Shown here: positions 1 through 12,093 of the stretch, piece by piece
Layout: every line of letters begins with the position of its first letter
Numbering within the stretch: position 1 is the stretch's first letter
Assembly: GCA_030704615.1 (NCBI GenBank)
Contig: CM060731.1
Span: 18,600,001 to 18,664,000 of the forward strand
Direction: 5' to 3'
Length of the DNA: 64,000 bases
Source: Takakia lepidozioides
Lineage: Eukaryota; Streptophyta; Takakiopsida; Takakiales; Takakiaceae
The notes under the pieces: generated by a model
Database searches by the model: none
Told to the model about the DNA's origin: nothing
Seen by the model: the letters and a program-made list of their open reading frames with translations, nothing else
Translations under genes and position numbers: made by a program

Positions 1-956
1 ACTGCACATTCCCTGGCTCTAGGATGCCTTGTTGCTGCCCTTCCAGGCCCCCGCTCTTGCCACTCCAAGAGCCCTTACACTGCTGAGTTTCAGATTGAAA
101 CTCCAACTCAGCACATGTTTCACAAGTGCACTGACTTGCACAAAAGAGAGACCTGCCCCCTCTCTTCACTCATACCTCTTCATGAGTTTGGAGCTGAAGC
201 TCCCAACGGGCTGCGATGCATCCCCTCGCAGCTCCACCATTCGGCTGCTCCTCATCTACCCGCAACAACTAGTTTCGGGCAGATACCTGGAGCTGATCAT
301 ATCATCTCCAACCTGCAGCATGCTAACTTCCCTTGCACAGCCCACATTCCTGCAGCTTCTTAACTCGGCCTGCAGCTGAAGAAGACGACCACCAATTCGT
401 CCACTCGTGGCCAGCATCTCCTCTGCTTTACATCAAAAGCCCAAACTTGGTTGCCATAGCGTTGAGCTATGCAACGCCGCTCTTCAACAGAGGCTACCCG
501 CCTCTCTATCCATTGCAAACCTGCAACCTGTTCGCCTTGCACTCTATCTGCTTTGGATAGGCTCACGCACGGATCCCTGCACTCGAGGCTGAACTGCTTC
601 TCATGAAAACACAAGTGCTACAAAAACAACTCGAACCCTGGCACTCACAGACTCGAGCTGATCTTTCTCGAGTGATAAGGAAATGAATGATACAAGCACA
701 CAAGCTCTCTCAAACTCCATACTTGCATGAAAACATCACTCATATATTAAGTCGAGCCAAGTGCACCCCACGCCATGGGGAATCCACACTATGGCGCCAT
801 AGCTAGACGCGGTGAGGCTCAACTCGAGAAAGATGAGCCCACCGCGATCTACCGTGAAGATAACAATGCCAAGTGCCCAAACATGTATTGGCCCCTGGAT
901 TGACACTTGGGTCAATCCCAAATATCAATATATAAAAGCTAGCTATTTCCTAGCTA
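1..956. other. unassigned sequence left of the first gene remnant
   Basis: I see no supported gene here. The open frames are short and overlap on both strands. The right part holds a TATA-like string (about 929-937) followed by a short stretch ending in TTGACAG at 956, which reads as a 3' splice site for the next feature. The sequence could be an intron or an inserted LTR fragment; neither can be shown from this window. Confidence 0.3.
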
Positions 957-3900
957 ACTTCACACTAGTGGTAAAATAACTTGACAGTTTCCATTGAGAA
1001 TGACCAGGGCGTCACATGGGGCCCCACTGCAGAGGAGCTTTAGAATTGGAGCCCCCACTGGCACACTGTAAATGCCGAGTTCGAAGCCTCTCTGAAGAGT
1101 AATCCCACATTCACACACATGGCAGGGAAGATGTTCTTCGTCTGGGACGGGAACCATAGGATGTTTGCCTGGACAGAGTACATTGCTGAAATGCATCCGC
1201 AAGATATCAATTGGCATTACATGGTGGACTGCATTGTCGTGAAGGTGGACGTGAGGGACAGAGGACGCTGAAGGGTGCCATGGCGGATATAAATGTAAGT
1301 ATACTACTACATCCTTGTGTAGTGCCTATTGCGGCGCCGAAATAGACAATGTTCTTGACTGTCAGCCACTCTATGAACTGGAAATTGAATTGTTGTGCCG
1401 AAATCTGGTTATTTTTGTATCATATTTTCATGTTGTTCATTTTTTTTTTTCTCCATGGCAGGTTAACATGAGAGGGCCTTCGTGGAAACTCACCTGGCAC
1501 ATACGCTTTACAGAGTGCAAGAAGTGGGCACAGCACCGCTGACGGACTTCCAAAATCCCTCGATCCGAGCTGTACGGAAGTCCCTTGCGAAAGCGGATCG
1601 CACCTGGTACCGACCAAACCAACACTGGACGCCATGGTGGAGATCCTCTATTCGGTGAGGTTCATCTCAAATTTCCCGATTTAATGCTATTTGTTGCAGG
1701 GATCAGTGGCCTGACTGTATCCACTGGGTATGGAAATGCAGACGAACATCAGGGATGATTTGGCCTATGCCAAAAGGCAGTTCTTTGAGAGTGATGCCCC
1801 CAACAAGGCGGACGCATCGATAGAGAGTCACATTGTGCAGGCAGGGAGGCAATCACAGACCAAATACAGGTCCAAACTTGTGAAGCAAGTTGCAATCACT
1901 GACCCTGGTCTTGGTGCCGAGTTCCTGGCGGAGATAGGACTGCATTACTCCAGACCCATAAAACCGGAAATGTCCATGGAGAAACTTCATCACATTGCAG
2001 TGTCCTGTGTTGAGCCGGCGGAGAAGGTTAGCATGTGTTTGTTCTTGTTTTGTGTCTTCTTGCGATTCTCATGATGAGGTTCTTTTGTCTGACCGATGTT
2101 AGGCCATGCAGACGAGGTGGCTGCGAATCTGGAACGGCCATACAAACACGAAGCTGCTGTACCACTTTCCCATCGAGCCAACTGACGACAAAATGAACGA
2201 CTGGCTAAATGTGATGACTTGGTGGCATCAGGTATAATGTCCTCTTCTTCTGTGTGTTGGACATCATCGCAATTTCAAATTCATGAATGTTTGGAGACCT
2301 GCAATGCTGTAGGTACTGACACCCGCCAGGAGCAATTAGATTGCAACACCACCACTTTCAAGTTACAGATCGACTGGACGAAACCGGAGACAATGGAGAA
2401 CTACGTGCAGTCCTGGCGAGGGCGCTTCGCAAACCTCTTTTTCAGAGAAATTGCAAAAGCAAGACCCAGCGTGTACATCGAAGAGCAGGAGGGTGCCGAC
2501 AAAGCGGCAATGCAAGTCCTGTTCAGGTAATCTGCTGCGAATTCATCCCCCTATTGGCAGTTTTGAGAATTTAGCCAAATAGCGGTGGGTATTGAGGCGC
2601 CGAATATCCCTCTGCAAGATGTGAATGCTGGGTAATTGGGGCACGCTCCATTGCATATTTCGGTGCCGAAATACCTTCTGCATCCAGAACTTTCTCTTGC
2701 ATGATGCATCAGTAGCATGATTTTTGTTGAATTGGCTCGTGATTGCAGGTACATAAATCTTGCTCTCATTCCGTCCGGAGCCATTCAAAGGGTTCCACCA
2801 TTCTTCCTAGCGTGGAGGACACTTGGAGGTCGTGGTACGATGTACACAGAAGTAATGGCGAAGGAGTGGCATGTCGAGCATTTGGTAGACTGTCCCTGGT
2901 ATGTGGATCTCCCAAGTGGGACCGTTGACCTCTTGGAGGTTAACTTGAAGAAGGAAGCAAATGCCCGGGCTATGAAGGCGCATTTGGATCCCCAACCAGA
3001 GGACGCGGAAAAACTGAAAGCAGAGGAGGCAGCAAAGAAGAAAACACTGAGAAAGTCAGCCAAGGCGGCAGCGTTGGCAAAGGAGCAGATGGAGAAGTAG
3101 GCAGCAGAGCAGCCCAAGGACAGGAAGAAAAGAACGCGCAAACAGGGGCAAGAGATGAACAGCCCCACACCCAAGAAGAAGAAGCAGCAACATAGTCAGC
3201 CAGATGACGAGGATTCCGACGACGATTTCCAGCAGGATAACACCCAGGGGGCCACACCTCATGCGAAAATTCACAAGGGCCAGCGCTCCGGGGGTTGAGC
3301 TGCAAAGAGATCACTATACGAGGATGCACGTGTCAGACCCTACCGTGCGGTGCACATTGCGGGCAGGGAAGTCCTCAAAACACCCACAATTGTGGAGTGT
3401 GTTAATGAAAATTTCCCTAACTGCTTTGACTAGAAGGCTGGAGAAAATGAGATTGAGGAAGGCGATCGAGGCCCACTAGGGGAAGGGGAAGAGGAAGGCC
3501 ACTGGCAATGATATCGAGGACACTCCCGGCTACACAAAGATGATGGAGTATTTTGTGGCGATGAGCCACGGCAAAAAGACACTACAGGAAAAGGGGGGCC
3601 TTTGCAACGCCCGAGCCACGCCGCAACGTCGGGAAAACGCCCTTTTCGGGCAGGGGGCAGGCGCAGAATTTGCGACGCCCAGCCGTCGTCCGGCAGTCGC
3701 ATGGGCGTCGCCAAAATGACGTCGCAAAAATGCGACGTATGGGGGGTCGCGAGCCCCGTCCCAACTGCCGGACGTCGCTTTTCAGGCCGTGCACGCTGAT
3801 GGCAGGGGCTCCATCGAGCGACGTCTCACCGTTGCGGCCCTCCAGTCGACGGCGTTGGTGGGGGCGCTGGCGCGGCGTCGCATCCCCTTTTTTTTTTAAC

Positions 3901-4366
3901 CTGCCCGGGAGTCCCATCATAAAACCCAAAAACACGTGGCGTAAGCCGGGTGGTATGCCAATGCGTCGCTGCAAGCGACTATTGGGCGTGGCAAAAAAAC
4001 AGCAGGAGCAGGAGTCGGGCTCCGCCACGCCCGGGCGTGGGTTTTGGCGACGCTCTGGCGTCGCTTTTTTTATATTTAATCCAAAAAAAAAAGGATGAGG
4101 CTCAGGCAGGGTGCGGGCTACGCGACGCCAAGGTGTTGCAGCTTGCAACCCCCGGACCAAAAAAACACGTCGCAGGGGGTGTCGGGGGTTGCCGCCCGCA
4201 AATGGGATTGGCGACGCCCGACTGTCACGGCGTGCGACCCCCGTTCCATTTCTCTGATTTAGCAGGTACACAATTGAGCAAGCATGAATCGAGGGTAAGG
4301 ACGGTGCGACACATGAATAAGATGGAAGATGGAAAGATGGAAATATATTTACAGGAAATGAGCTGA
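957..4366 (+). pseudogene. multi-exon gene remnant with a possible ParB/Srx-like stretch
   Basis: Consecutive coding blocks are joined by GT-AG introns: about 957-1292, 1463-1654, ~1700-2026, 2103-2231, 2313-2526 and 2749-3579, with a possible last block 4264-4366 ending in TGA. The first block contains FFVWDGNHRMFAWTEYI and then a hydrophobic strand MVDCIVVKVD; a D-G-N-H-R motif followed by such a strand is typical of ParB/sulfiredoxin-like folds, so that fold is an inference. Later blocks hold PFFLAWRTLGG and a highly charged lysine/glutamate tail (about 2940-3300). The 2231/2313 and 2526/2749 junctions keep frame. Damage includes TAG codons near 3098 and 3432, TGA near 3296 and frame slips in the first three blocks. 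A CACTA relic lies at 3580. I do not recognise the family; it could be a host gene or an accessory gene of an unknown element. Confidence 0.5.
3580..4257 (+). mobile_element. short non-autonomous CACTA relic, GC-rich
   Basis: The left end CACTACAGGAAAAGGGGGG matches the CACTACA-type terminus of plant CACTA (En/Spm) elements. Inside, short motifs such as GCGACGCC, GCAACGCC and GGCGTCGC recur in both orientations, as expected of CACTA subterminal repeats. The right end is degraded: read on the - strand it is GGAACGGGGGTCGCACGCC, comparable to the left terminus but without a clean CACTA. There is no transposase. Base composition is far more CpG-rich than its surroundings. The right boundary is approximate. 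Confidence 0.55.
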
Positions 4367-4422
4367 AAAGCTCACAAGGGTTCAATAGGCTGACCCTGGG
4401 ACCTACATGGACTAGGACTAGT

Positions 4423-4916
4423 CACTAGAAGAAAAACGCGGAATAACCACTCTGTTAACCACTCATTTTGAGTGGTAAAAGACACTAAACCACTCTGGCC
4501 TCAGAGTGATAAAGAACCAATGCATTCGGACAAGTGAGTGGTAAAAGACATTACGTGGCACTAGTGGTTAAAGACAGTGGTTCGAACCACTCACGTCCGG
4601 GTCCACCTGTTAGCTGACGTGTCACAGTGGTAAATTAACCATTGTGACAGGTCAATGACGTGTCACTGAGGTAAACCAACCACTTATGACGTGTCACAGT
4701 GGTAAACTGACGTGTCATAGTGGTAAAGTAACCACTTCCATTTTGTAGTGGAGACGTGTAAGCTGGTGGTCCGTGGATGATATTGGAGATTATGTCAACA
4801 CGTGGCAACACTCTCAGCATGGACACGTGTCGTGTGTCAGTGCTACGAAATGGATGGAGTGAAAAATTCAATGACTTCTGAAACCACTTGTGAGTGTGAC
4901 ACAAAATGACTCATAG
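4423..4916. repeat. left terminal and subterminal repeat region of the CACTA
   Basis: The terminus is followed by repeated, slightly varied blocks such as AACCACTC, GAGTGGTAAA and GTGACACGTC-like strings in both orientations. In CACTA elements such subterminal repeats bind the element's own transposase. The string CATAG at 4912-4916 is the left target copy of the inserted chromovirus. A TGTAGTG string near 4736 resembles a CACTA end but has no partner that I can find. Confidence 0.7.
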
Positions 4917-5632
4917 TGTCGCGGCCCTTTGCCTTGAGGGCAGGGGGTCAGGACACAAGAGGGGCTGCCCCTGTGGTGGGGGCAGTGGCAGCGATAGGTA
5001 TGGGGGCGAAGCACCCTTGAGTGCCCAAGGCACTCAAGGAGGCGGAGGCGCTCACTAGGTGGAGCCCCGCACACCGGGTTGCGGTGGGGGTGGCTCCACA
5101 AGGGGGTGGTGGTAGCTTAGCGGGACTTAGTGGGGGTGGCATAGGACTCACCCTGGGGCGGAGACTCGCGTGGGAGTCGTGGGGAGTCTTGGGACTCATC
5201 ATGGTCCATAGGGGCCGTGGTGGGTGGGCCAAGACTCACCGCGACTCATCACCGGGAGTCGAGGGTGTTCGTGGTGGTTCGCCATAAAATGGCATGGTTG
5301 TTTGTGAAACCCCCGCGGACAGCTACAGAAGTATATATGGGAGTAGTAACCCGAGAACGGTGCAAGCCCGTTGGTGACCAAAACTAGTGAGTAAGCGAGC
5401 GAGCCGGAAAGCGACCAAAGAGTGGGGAGCTGTTCCGGACTGCCAACTACCAAAGGGAATTCCGCTGGTTAAATCGTTGGAGGGTTCTTTGGGAGATCAA
5501 GGGGGGACCGTTATGTCCCGGTGAGCAGCCGAAGCTCCAAGTTGGCCCGGCGGCCAGGTTGGGAGTTAGGCGCGCGCATCAAAGCGAGTAACTATGACTT
5601 GAGGGGAGCTTACCGAAGTGAGGTGCGCGACA
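4917..5632 (+). repeat. chromovirus 5' LTR (LTR1)
   Basis: This is a 716 bp LTR beginning TGTCGC and ending GCGACA, a perfect 6 bp inverted terminus. A TATA-like TATATAT lies at 5332-5338. It is followed at once by the primer-binding site. It is closely similar along its whole length to 9026-9752 (inverted), 14483-15204 and 16890-17615. Confidence 0.88.
5332..5338 (+). promoter_or_regulatory. TATA-like element in LTR1
   Basis: TATATAT stands about 300 bp before the LTR end. The equivalent position in LTR4 reads TATATATAG (17308-17316), and the same string is found inverted in LTR2 near 9330. Conservation among copies supports a U3/R promoter role, which is an inference. Confidence 0.45.
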
Positions 5633-5634
5633 CT

Positions 5635-5646
5635 TGGTATCAGAGC
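5635..5646 (+). other. primer-binding site, initiator tRNA-Met type
   Basis: TGGTATCAGAGC starts 3 bases after the LTR end. This 12-mer is the standard plant retrotransposon primer site, complementary to the 3' end of initiator methionine tRNA, and it fixes the 5' to 3' direction of the element as +. Confidence 0.9.
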
Positions 5647-5685
5647 TTAGAGTTCAGTACGATCGTCCTTGGGATTGGCCTCATC

Positions 5686-6850
5686 ATGGGGGTCGGGCAA
5701 GCCAAAGCGAAAGCGGAACGGCCCAAAGATGATGATCCTGGTGAGCCCGATGGGGGCGACGTGTCACGAGGCGGCCGTTTGAGGAAGCGATGCATGTTTC
5801 CGAAACGAGGCCGCTCAAGAGCGGGAGGAATCTGAGGAGTCGGAGCCTGAGGAATCCTTGAGAGCTCCGACCGACCAACAGATGTCTCCCATGCCAGCAG
5901 CCTTTTGGGAAGGGTTGTTGGCGCAATTTGGCGGGACGTTGAAAGACGTGTTGAAGGCGGCTAATGCCACTTCCACTAAGGCAAAGTTTAAGGTGAAGCC
6001 GAAGGAACCCGACACCTTCGAGGGCGTCCGAAATCGAAAGGCACTCAACACCTGGCTCTTGGAGCTAGAGCAGTACTTCCGGGCGGCCAAGTTGAGTGAC
6101 GAGGATCGGGTGGAAGTGGCTCCCACCTATTTGAGGGGCTATGCTCAACAATGGTGGCAGAAACGCCTTCACGACCGAGGTCCAAGCCCGAAACCTTGAA
6201 CTGGAGGGTTCAAGGAATTGATGAAGAGGCAGTTTGTGCCCCTCAACGCGTCCTGGCTCGCCCGGGACAAGATGAGGAATTTGAAGCAAACAGATGACAT
6301 TCGAGGATATGTCCAGGCTTTCAATGTGCTGTTGCTTGAAATCGCGGACATGGCAGAACCAGAAATGGTCTTCAACTTTGTGGCGGGACTCGCCCCATGG
6401 GCCAGGCGGAAGTTGGAGGAGAAGCCACCTAAGACTTTGAACGAGGCAATTGAGAGGGCTGAATGTTTCTCGGATGTCCCTAAGGGTGAAAGACAAGGCC
6501 GTACGGAGCTGAACCACAAGAAGACCCGGCGGGAAGGTGACTCTTCCGACCGGAAAAGAAGTGGGATAGGCCACGCGGCGAACAATGGCATGTGGAAATC
6601 GAAGGGAGAGCCTTCACAAGTCAAGGCGGCACCCGATGCTTTGAAAGGAAAAGCGGGTAGAGCGGCTTATGGCGGACAGAAGGCGACCTTTGATGGAGTG
6701 TGTTTCAATTGCGGGGAGCCCGGGCACATGGCCAAGAAGTGCACGAAGCCCCGGCAATTGAACATGACTCGGGCGACCACAGAGCTGTCGGAAGATACCA
6801 TCAGTCGCTTGGTGGAAGGGGTGGTCGCCAGGACTTGCAAGGTAGGCAAA
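5686..6850 (+). pseudogene. gag: chromovirus gag (capsid and zinc knuckle), frame-broken
   Basis: A start ATG lies at 5686, 40 bases after the primer site. The frame breaks near 5830 and again near 6197, where a short frame ends at TGA. The pieces together give a gag-like region: LNTWLLELEQYFRAAKLSD and YAQQWW in the capsid part, then FVPLNASWLARDKMRNLKQ, and one CCHC zinc knuckle CFNCGEPGHMAKKC at about 6710-6751. The product would pack element RNA into cytoplasmic particles. At least two indels make this copy non-functional. Confidence 0.8.
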
Positions 6851-9025
6851 TTTTCTTGTGAGTTGTATCAGGAAACTGGCGCCTTACGTAAAGGGAGTCA
6901 GTTATTGTTCGTGGATAGGATAATATCCAGAACTAACGTGTCGTTGTTGGTGGACACAAGAGCGTCGCACTCCTTCATGACACCGGCAACAGCACAAAAG
7001 GGACTCCGACAAGTGACATGGGGGCCTCTATTGAGGTGCGTTCTGCCAAAGGAGAACCGCAATTGGCGACGAGGTTGGCGTTTGATGTTCCTCTTCAACT
7101 GGGGAGTTGGGAGGGACGTGAGAACTTCACCATCTGCGAGATCGATGGAGTGGATCTCATTTTGGGGATGACCTTTTTGAGCAAATCCGGAGCGGTCATA
7201 GATGGCCGCAAGAGAGTAGTCACGCTGCCATGTGGGAATGGTGGCGAGGTCTTACGAGTGTCGAAACGCCCAAACCCGTGGGAGGGCGAATAAACCTCCT
7301 GTCAGCAAGGGAGTGGGCCGTGGAGGAGGCACACGAACCTCAATTTTTGCTCTATATTAGAGAAGCAAAGGGAGAAGGCGATGGGGAGCCGAGCCCAGAT
7401 TGGATCAAGGGGATTTTGGAGAAATACCAGGATGTGATGCCGGAGGATTTACCAAGCGGCTTGCCACCGCGAAGAGGAGTTGACCACAAGATTGAGGTGA
7501 TACCGGGATCGGAACCGCCTGCCAAGGCGCCCCTACCGGTTTGAGCCACAGAGAGTTGGTCGAGCTGAAGACTCAGCTCAAGGATCTAATGTCAAAGGGA
7601 AACATCCGGCCGAGTATGTCACCTTACGGAGCCCCGGTGCTATTCGCAGACAAGAAGGATGGGACGCTGCGGATGTGTGTCGATTACAGGGCTTTGAATA
7701 AGGTGACTATAAAAAACCGGTACCCTTTGCCAAGGATTGACGACCTTTTTGATCGGTTGGCAGGAGCGAAGTATTTCAGCCGGATTGATCTGCGCTCCGG
7801 CTATCATCAAATTCGAGTGGCGGAAGGAGATGAGGAAGAAGACCGCGTGCAGGACAAGATATGGTTCATATGAGTTCTTGGTGATGCCTTTTGGACTCAC
7901 CAACACTCCCGCGACCTTTAGCACACTGATGCAGAGCCTTTTCCAGGAGTGGTTGGATGACTTTGTGATCGTGTACATCGACGACATCTTGGTGTACTCG
8001 AAAACAAAGGAGGAGCACCTGGAGCACCTCAAAAGGGTGTTCCAGAAATTGCGAGAAGGGAAGCTGTATGCCAAAGCTTCAAAGTGCGAATTCGGGGTCA
8101 CAAAAGTGGAGTTCTTGGGGCATGTGATTACACAGGATGAGATCAAAATGGATGACAGAAAGGTGAGGGCGATCTTGGACTGGGAGCCTCCGACTTCGGT
8201 CCCGGGAGTGCGATCCTTCCTAGGACTTGCCTATTACCGGAAGTGTGAGAAATTTCGCCAAGATTGCGGGGCCGCTGTCAGACCTTCTGTGTAAATCTAA
8301 AGTCTGGGCATGGAACACCTTTTGTGGCCAAGCTTTTGCTGAATTGAAGCAGCGGATGGCGGAAGCTCCAATCTTGAAAATCCCGGAGTTCGATCGTCCA
8401 TTTGAGATTCATACAGATGCGTCGGACTTCGTGATTGGGGGAGTACTTATGCAAGATGGACGTCCAGTGGCTTACGAAAGTAAGAAGAAACTGAATGAAG
8501 TGGAGCGACGGTGGCCGACGCACGAAAAAGAGATGAAGGCGGTGGTGCATTGCCTTGAGCTTTGGCACCACTATGTTGGTTCCAACCCAGTGAAGGTGTT
8601 CACGGACAATGTCACGGTGAAGTATTTTGCCACGCAGCCCAAGTTGTCCCCAAAACAACTTAGGTGGCAAGATACTTTGGCAGTGTTCGACGTGGATATC
8701 CAGTACAAACCGGGACGGGACAACGTGGTGGCCGTTGCCTTAAGTAGAAAGCAGCAGTTTTTGTTGGTGTATAGGGGCGAGACGGCGCTCCAAAGGAAGA
8801 TCCGGAAGGCTTGCCGGAAGGATGAACTGGCAAAGTCCGTGATGCAGGACTTGAGGATGGGGGTTAAATCGCAGTTCCACTTGCAAAATGGACTGCTCCG
8901 GTATAAGCAAAAGCGTCTCTACGTGCCGAAGGGAGGGATCAGAGATAGCCTCTTGAGAGAATGCCATGATAGCCCGCTTGCGGGTCACGACGGAGCCAAG
9001 CGCACTACGGCACTCTTGAAGAAAG
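6851..9025 (+). pseudogene. pol: chromovirus protease, RT and RNase H, cut in integrase
   Basis: The protease reads LLVDTRASHSF near 6946-6978; the family motif is D-T/S-G-A, so the glycine is replaced by arginine (AGA). Protease continues in another frame to about 7290. RT has the fingers motif VDYRALNKV (7680) and the catalytic box [10 protein letters not shown] (about 7973-8002). RNase H has HTDAS (8410), HEKEM and FTDN, but the last acidic residue is changed: VAVALSRK at 8729-8752, where sister copies in this window read VADALSRK. The frame breaks near 7545, 7840 and 8240. The segment ends inside the integrase zinc-binding region after AGHDGAKRTTALLKK, abutting an inverted LTR at 9026. 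Confidence 0.85.
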
Positions 9026-9752
9026 TGTCGCGCACCCCACTTCGGTAAACTCCCCTTCAAGTCATAGTTACTTGCTTTGATGCGCGCGCCTGACTCCCAA
9101 CCTGGCCGCCCGGGCCAACTTGGAGCTTCGGCTGCTCACCGGGACATAACGGTCCCCTTTCGCTTCCCTCTAAAACCCTCCACCTAATTGGGACTAGGAG
9201 AATTCCCTTTGGTAGATGGCAGTCCGGAACAGCTCCCCACTCTTTGGTCGCTTTCCGGCTCGCTCGCTTACTCACTAGCTTTTGGTCACCAACGGGCTTG
9301 CACCGTTCTCGGGGTTACTACTCCCTATATATACTTCTGTAGCTGTCCGCGGGGTTTTCACAACCAGTCATGCCATTTTATGGCGAACCACCACGAAGAC
9401 CCTCGATTCCCGGTGGTGAGTCGCGGTGAGTCTTGGCCCACTCACCACGGCCCCTATGGACCGTGATGAGTCCCAAGACTCCCCATGACTCCCACCACGA
9501 GGTCTCTGCCCCCATGGTGAGTCCTATGCCACCCCCACTAAGTCCCACTAAGCTACCACCACCCCTTGTGGAGCCACCCCCCACCGCAACCGGTGTGCGG
9601 GGCTCCACCTAGTGAGCGCCTCCGCTTCCCTGAGTGCCTTGGGCACTCAAGGGTGCCTCAGCCCCCCATACCTATCGCTGCCACTGCCCCCAGCACAGGG
9701 GCAGCCCCTCATGTGTCCCGACCCCCTGCCCTCAAGGCAAAGGGCCGCAACA
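9026..9752 (-). repeat. inverted chromovirus LTR (LTR2)
   Basis: This 727 bp copy is in reverse orientation: its 3' end GCGACA faces left at 9026 and its 5' end TGTTGC lies at 9752, with one change from TGTCGC. The purine-rich GGTAGGGGTG expected just upstream of a 3' LTR follows on the - strand at about 9753-9764. It directly abuts the interrupted integrase of the left segment, without a 5 bp duplication (GAAAG on the left versus CATTG after 15204 on the far side). Confidence 0.85.
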
Positions 9753-10584
9753 CACACCCCTACCAACAGGGAGTCGATGTCCTCATCGACTTGTCCATTT
9801 TGTAGAAACGAACATCCAAGTTGTGGCGTCCCACATCAAGGAGTTTGTTTCTGTACCATGGCGTCCCATGGCAAAGAACCAAACCCCACACTTGACTCTA
9901 CTCTCCACTAGCTAGTTCGGCCGACTTCCTCCAAGTCCCGGCCAAGGGTGGAGCCTCTCCAGCTCCTCCCAGTGCACTCTTCTTGGCCTACTTCAAGGTC
10001 AAGGAACGATCCTCCCCGAGGATCGAATCGCCTTACTGCAACAACATTGCTTGCGATCGCTCATGATGCCGCTTTTGGCATCACCTTGAGCAAGGGTTCA
10101 CCTGGAACCCTCTTTGACTAGGAAGATAACCTTGAAACAACTGTGCGCCCCAATCACTATTATCACGATTATAGTACGTGAACGGAAGCACGTAGCTTCC
10201 GCGTTAGCCCGCACTACAAGGCAACCCCCTCGGTAGCGCAGTTATAGTACGCGCACGCGCCAGGTGCGCACTAGCACGTGAACTCCCAAAGAAGGCGCAA
10301 GTTTCCTTGCCCCTTGGATGGGGGTCACCCGATTTCGGCACTGCGCAAACACACGATTAACCCAATTTACCTCTCCCACTTTTGTAAGCTAGCATGTATT
10401 TTACACACTAGCCAACCACACCATGCATCACCATTCCAAACACAATAGGACGCACAATATTTGGAACCCATTTCCTTTATAACAAATTTTTGTACAATAC
10501 AAGTTTTTGCAATCGGATTCCTGAGCTAGCTAAACCGGGCTTAGCATGCATTTCCTCCCCCACGCTCCAAGGTTGATGTCCCCA
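9753..10584 (-). other. chromovirus 3' untranslated region, inverted copy
   Basis: This is non-coding sequence between the inverted chromodomain and inverted LTR2. It is the reverse complement of 13639-14482 and 16086-16889 over most of its length, including the strings AGTGGGAGAGGTAAATTGGG and TGGGGGAGGAAATGCATGC. I see no gene. Confidence 0.8.
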
Positions 10585-12093
10585 TCAACGCTTCTTCCGC
10601 TTTTGAGGTCGCCCTTCGAAAACTGCAACCGCCTCGGATGCGTTTCCCATTTCTGAGGCACGCACCCAAGATGCCTCCACATGATGATAGCCCTTCCATT
10701 TGACGAGATACTCCGTTTCTCGGTTCCTGAACCTCCTCGACTTAAGTATTGCCTCCACCTCGTACTCAGGTTCATTTTCATGATCCAACAGCATAGGTGG
10801 CGGACGCAACACTTGATGCCGATTCGGACGCGCTTCATCTTTGAAGTAAGGCTTCAAAAGGGGGACATGGAATACTGGGTGCACCTTGCTGTTTGCCGGC
10901 AGCTCCAATTCATACACATCCTCATTCATAACCTTCCGAATGCGAAAGGGTCCTGCATACGGAGGCACGAACTTTGGACTCACTTCCGGAGGTAGTCGGA
11001 AATTCTTGATGTTCAACCAGACCTCTGTGCCTGCCTCAAACTTCACTTCCCTCCGCTTCCGATTCGCCTGCCTTTCATACCGTTTCCTAGCTTTGGCAAT
11101 ATTGTACTTTGCGAGCTTCAACAAACGCTCGTTCTTCCAGTTCCTCGCTACTGCCGGTTCCTCAACGTCCTGGGCGGCCCAACTTGTCGGCACCAGAGGT
11201 GATTTTCCATAGACCAACACGAAAGGGGAAACTCCCGTTGCGGAGTGTTCTGTGTTATTATAACAGAACTCTGCCGTGTCTAAGTGTTCCATCCAGTCTG
11301 ATTGGTCTGCCGACACGTAATTCCGCAAGAATTGCTTCACTACGGAATTCACTCTTTCCGTTTGGCCGTCCGTCGTAGGTCGGAAGGCGCTGCTCATCTT
11401 CAGCCTCGTCCCCATCTTCTTCCAAAGTGCTCTCCAGAATTTACTCGTAAACTTTGGATCGCGGTCCGAGACAATATCCTTCGGGACTCCATGATGCTTT
11501 AAGACGTGGGCGAAGTAAAGTCGCCCTGTCTCCTGCGCGTTGCCGTCTCCTTGGTGGGGGAAGAAATGGCCCATTTTACTGAACCTATCTACCACCACCA
11601 TGATTGCATCGAATCTTTTTGACAGCGGCATAGCAGTCATGAAATCCATCGAGACGTTTTTTCCCCTCTGGAATCGGCAAGGGTTGTAACAGCCCCGCTT
11701 GCTTTTTGTACTCGTTCCGGTTTTGTTGGCATGTGGTGCATGTCTTGACATACTCCTCTGCCTCCTCCCTCAGTTTGGGCCAGAAATACTCTTTCTTCAA
11801 GAGTGCCGCAATGCGCTTGGCTCCACCGTGGCCCGCAAGCGGGCTATCATGGCATTCTCTCAAGAGACTATCCCTGATCCCTCCCTTCGGCACGTAGAGA
11901 CGCTTTTGCTTGTACCGGAGCAGTCCATTTTGCAAGTGGAACTGCGATTTAACCCCCATCCTCAAGTCCTGCATCACGGACTTCGCCAGCTCATCCTTCC
12001 GGCAAGCCTTCCGGATCTTCCTTTGGAGTGCCGTCTCGCCCTTGTACACTAACAAGAGCTGCTGCTTTCTACTTAAAGCATCGGCCACCACAT
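10585..12093 (-). pseudogene. chromovirus RNase H end, integrase and chromodomain, inverted copy
   Basis: Reading on the - strand, 12093-11660 gives the RNase H end (VVADALSRK), the zinc-binding region with HGGAKRIAALLKK and CTTCQQN, then a one-base slip near 11665. From 11751 to 10585 there is an unbroken 388-codon frame with the catalytic triad D36 (SMDF), D96 (VSDRDPKF) and E132 (DGQTERVN), 35 residues between the last two. A C-terminal chromodomain follows, with ETEYLVKWKGYHHVEASWV. Chromodomains in this family tether integrase to chromatin. This is the best preserved integrase of the element. It is joined head to head at 12093/12094 to a + strand RT segment. Confidence 0.88.

Noticed and set aside
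3582-4385. 267-codon - strand frame
   Set aside because: It lies on the GC-rich CACTA relic, is made of repeated arginine/proline codons from the GCGTCGC motifs, and has no protein-family features.
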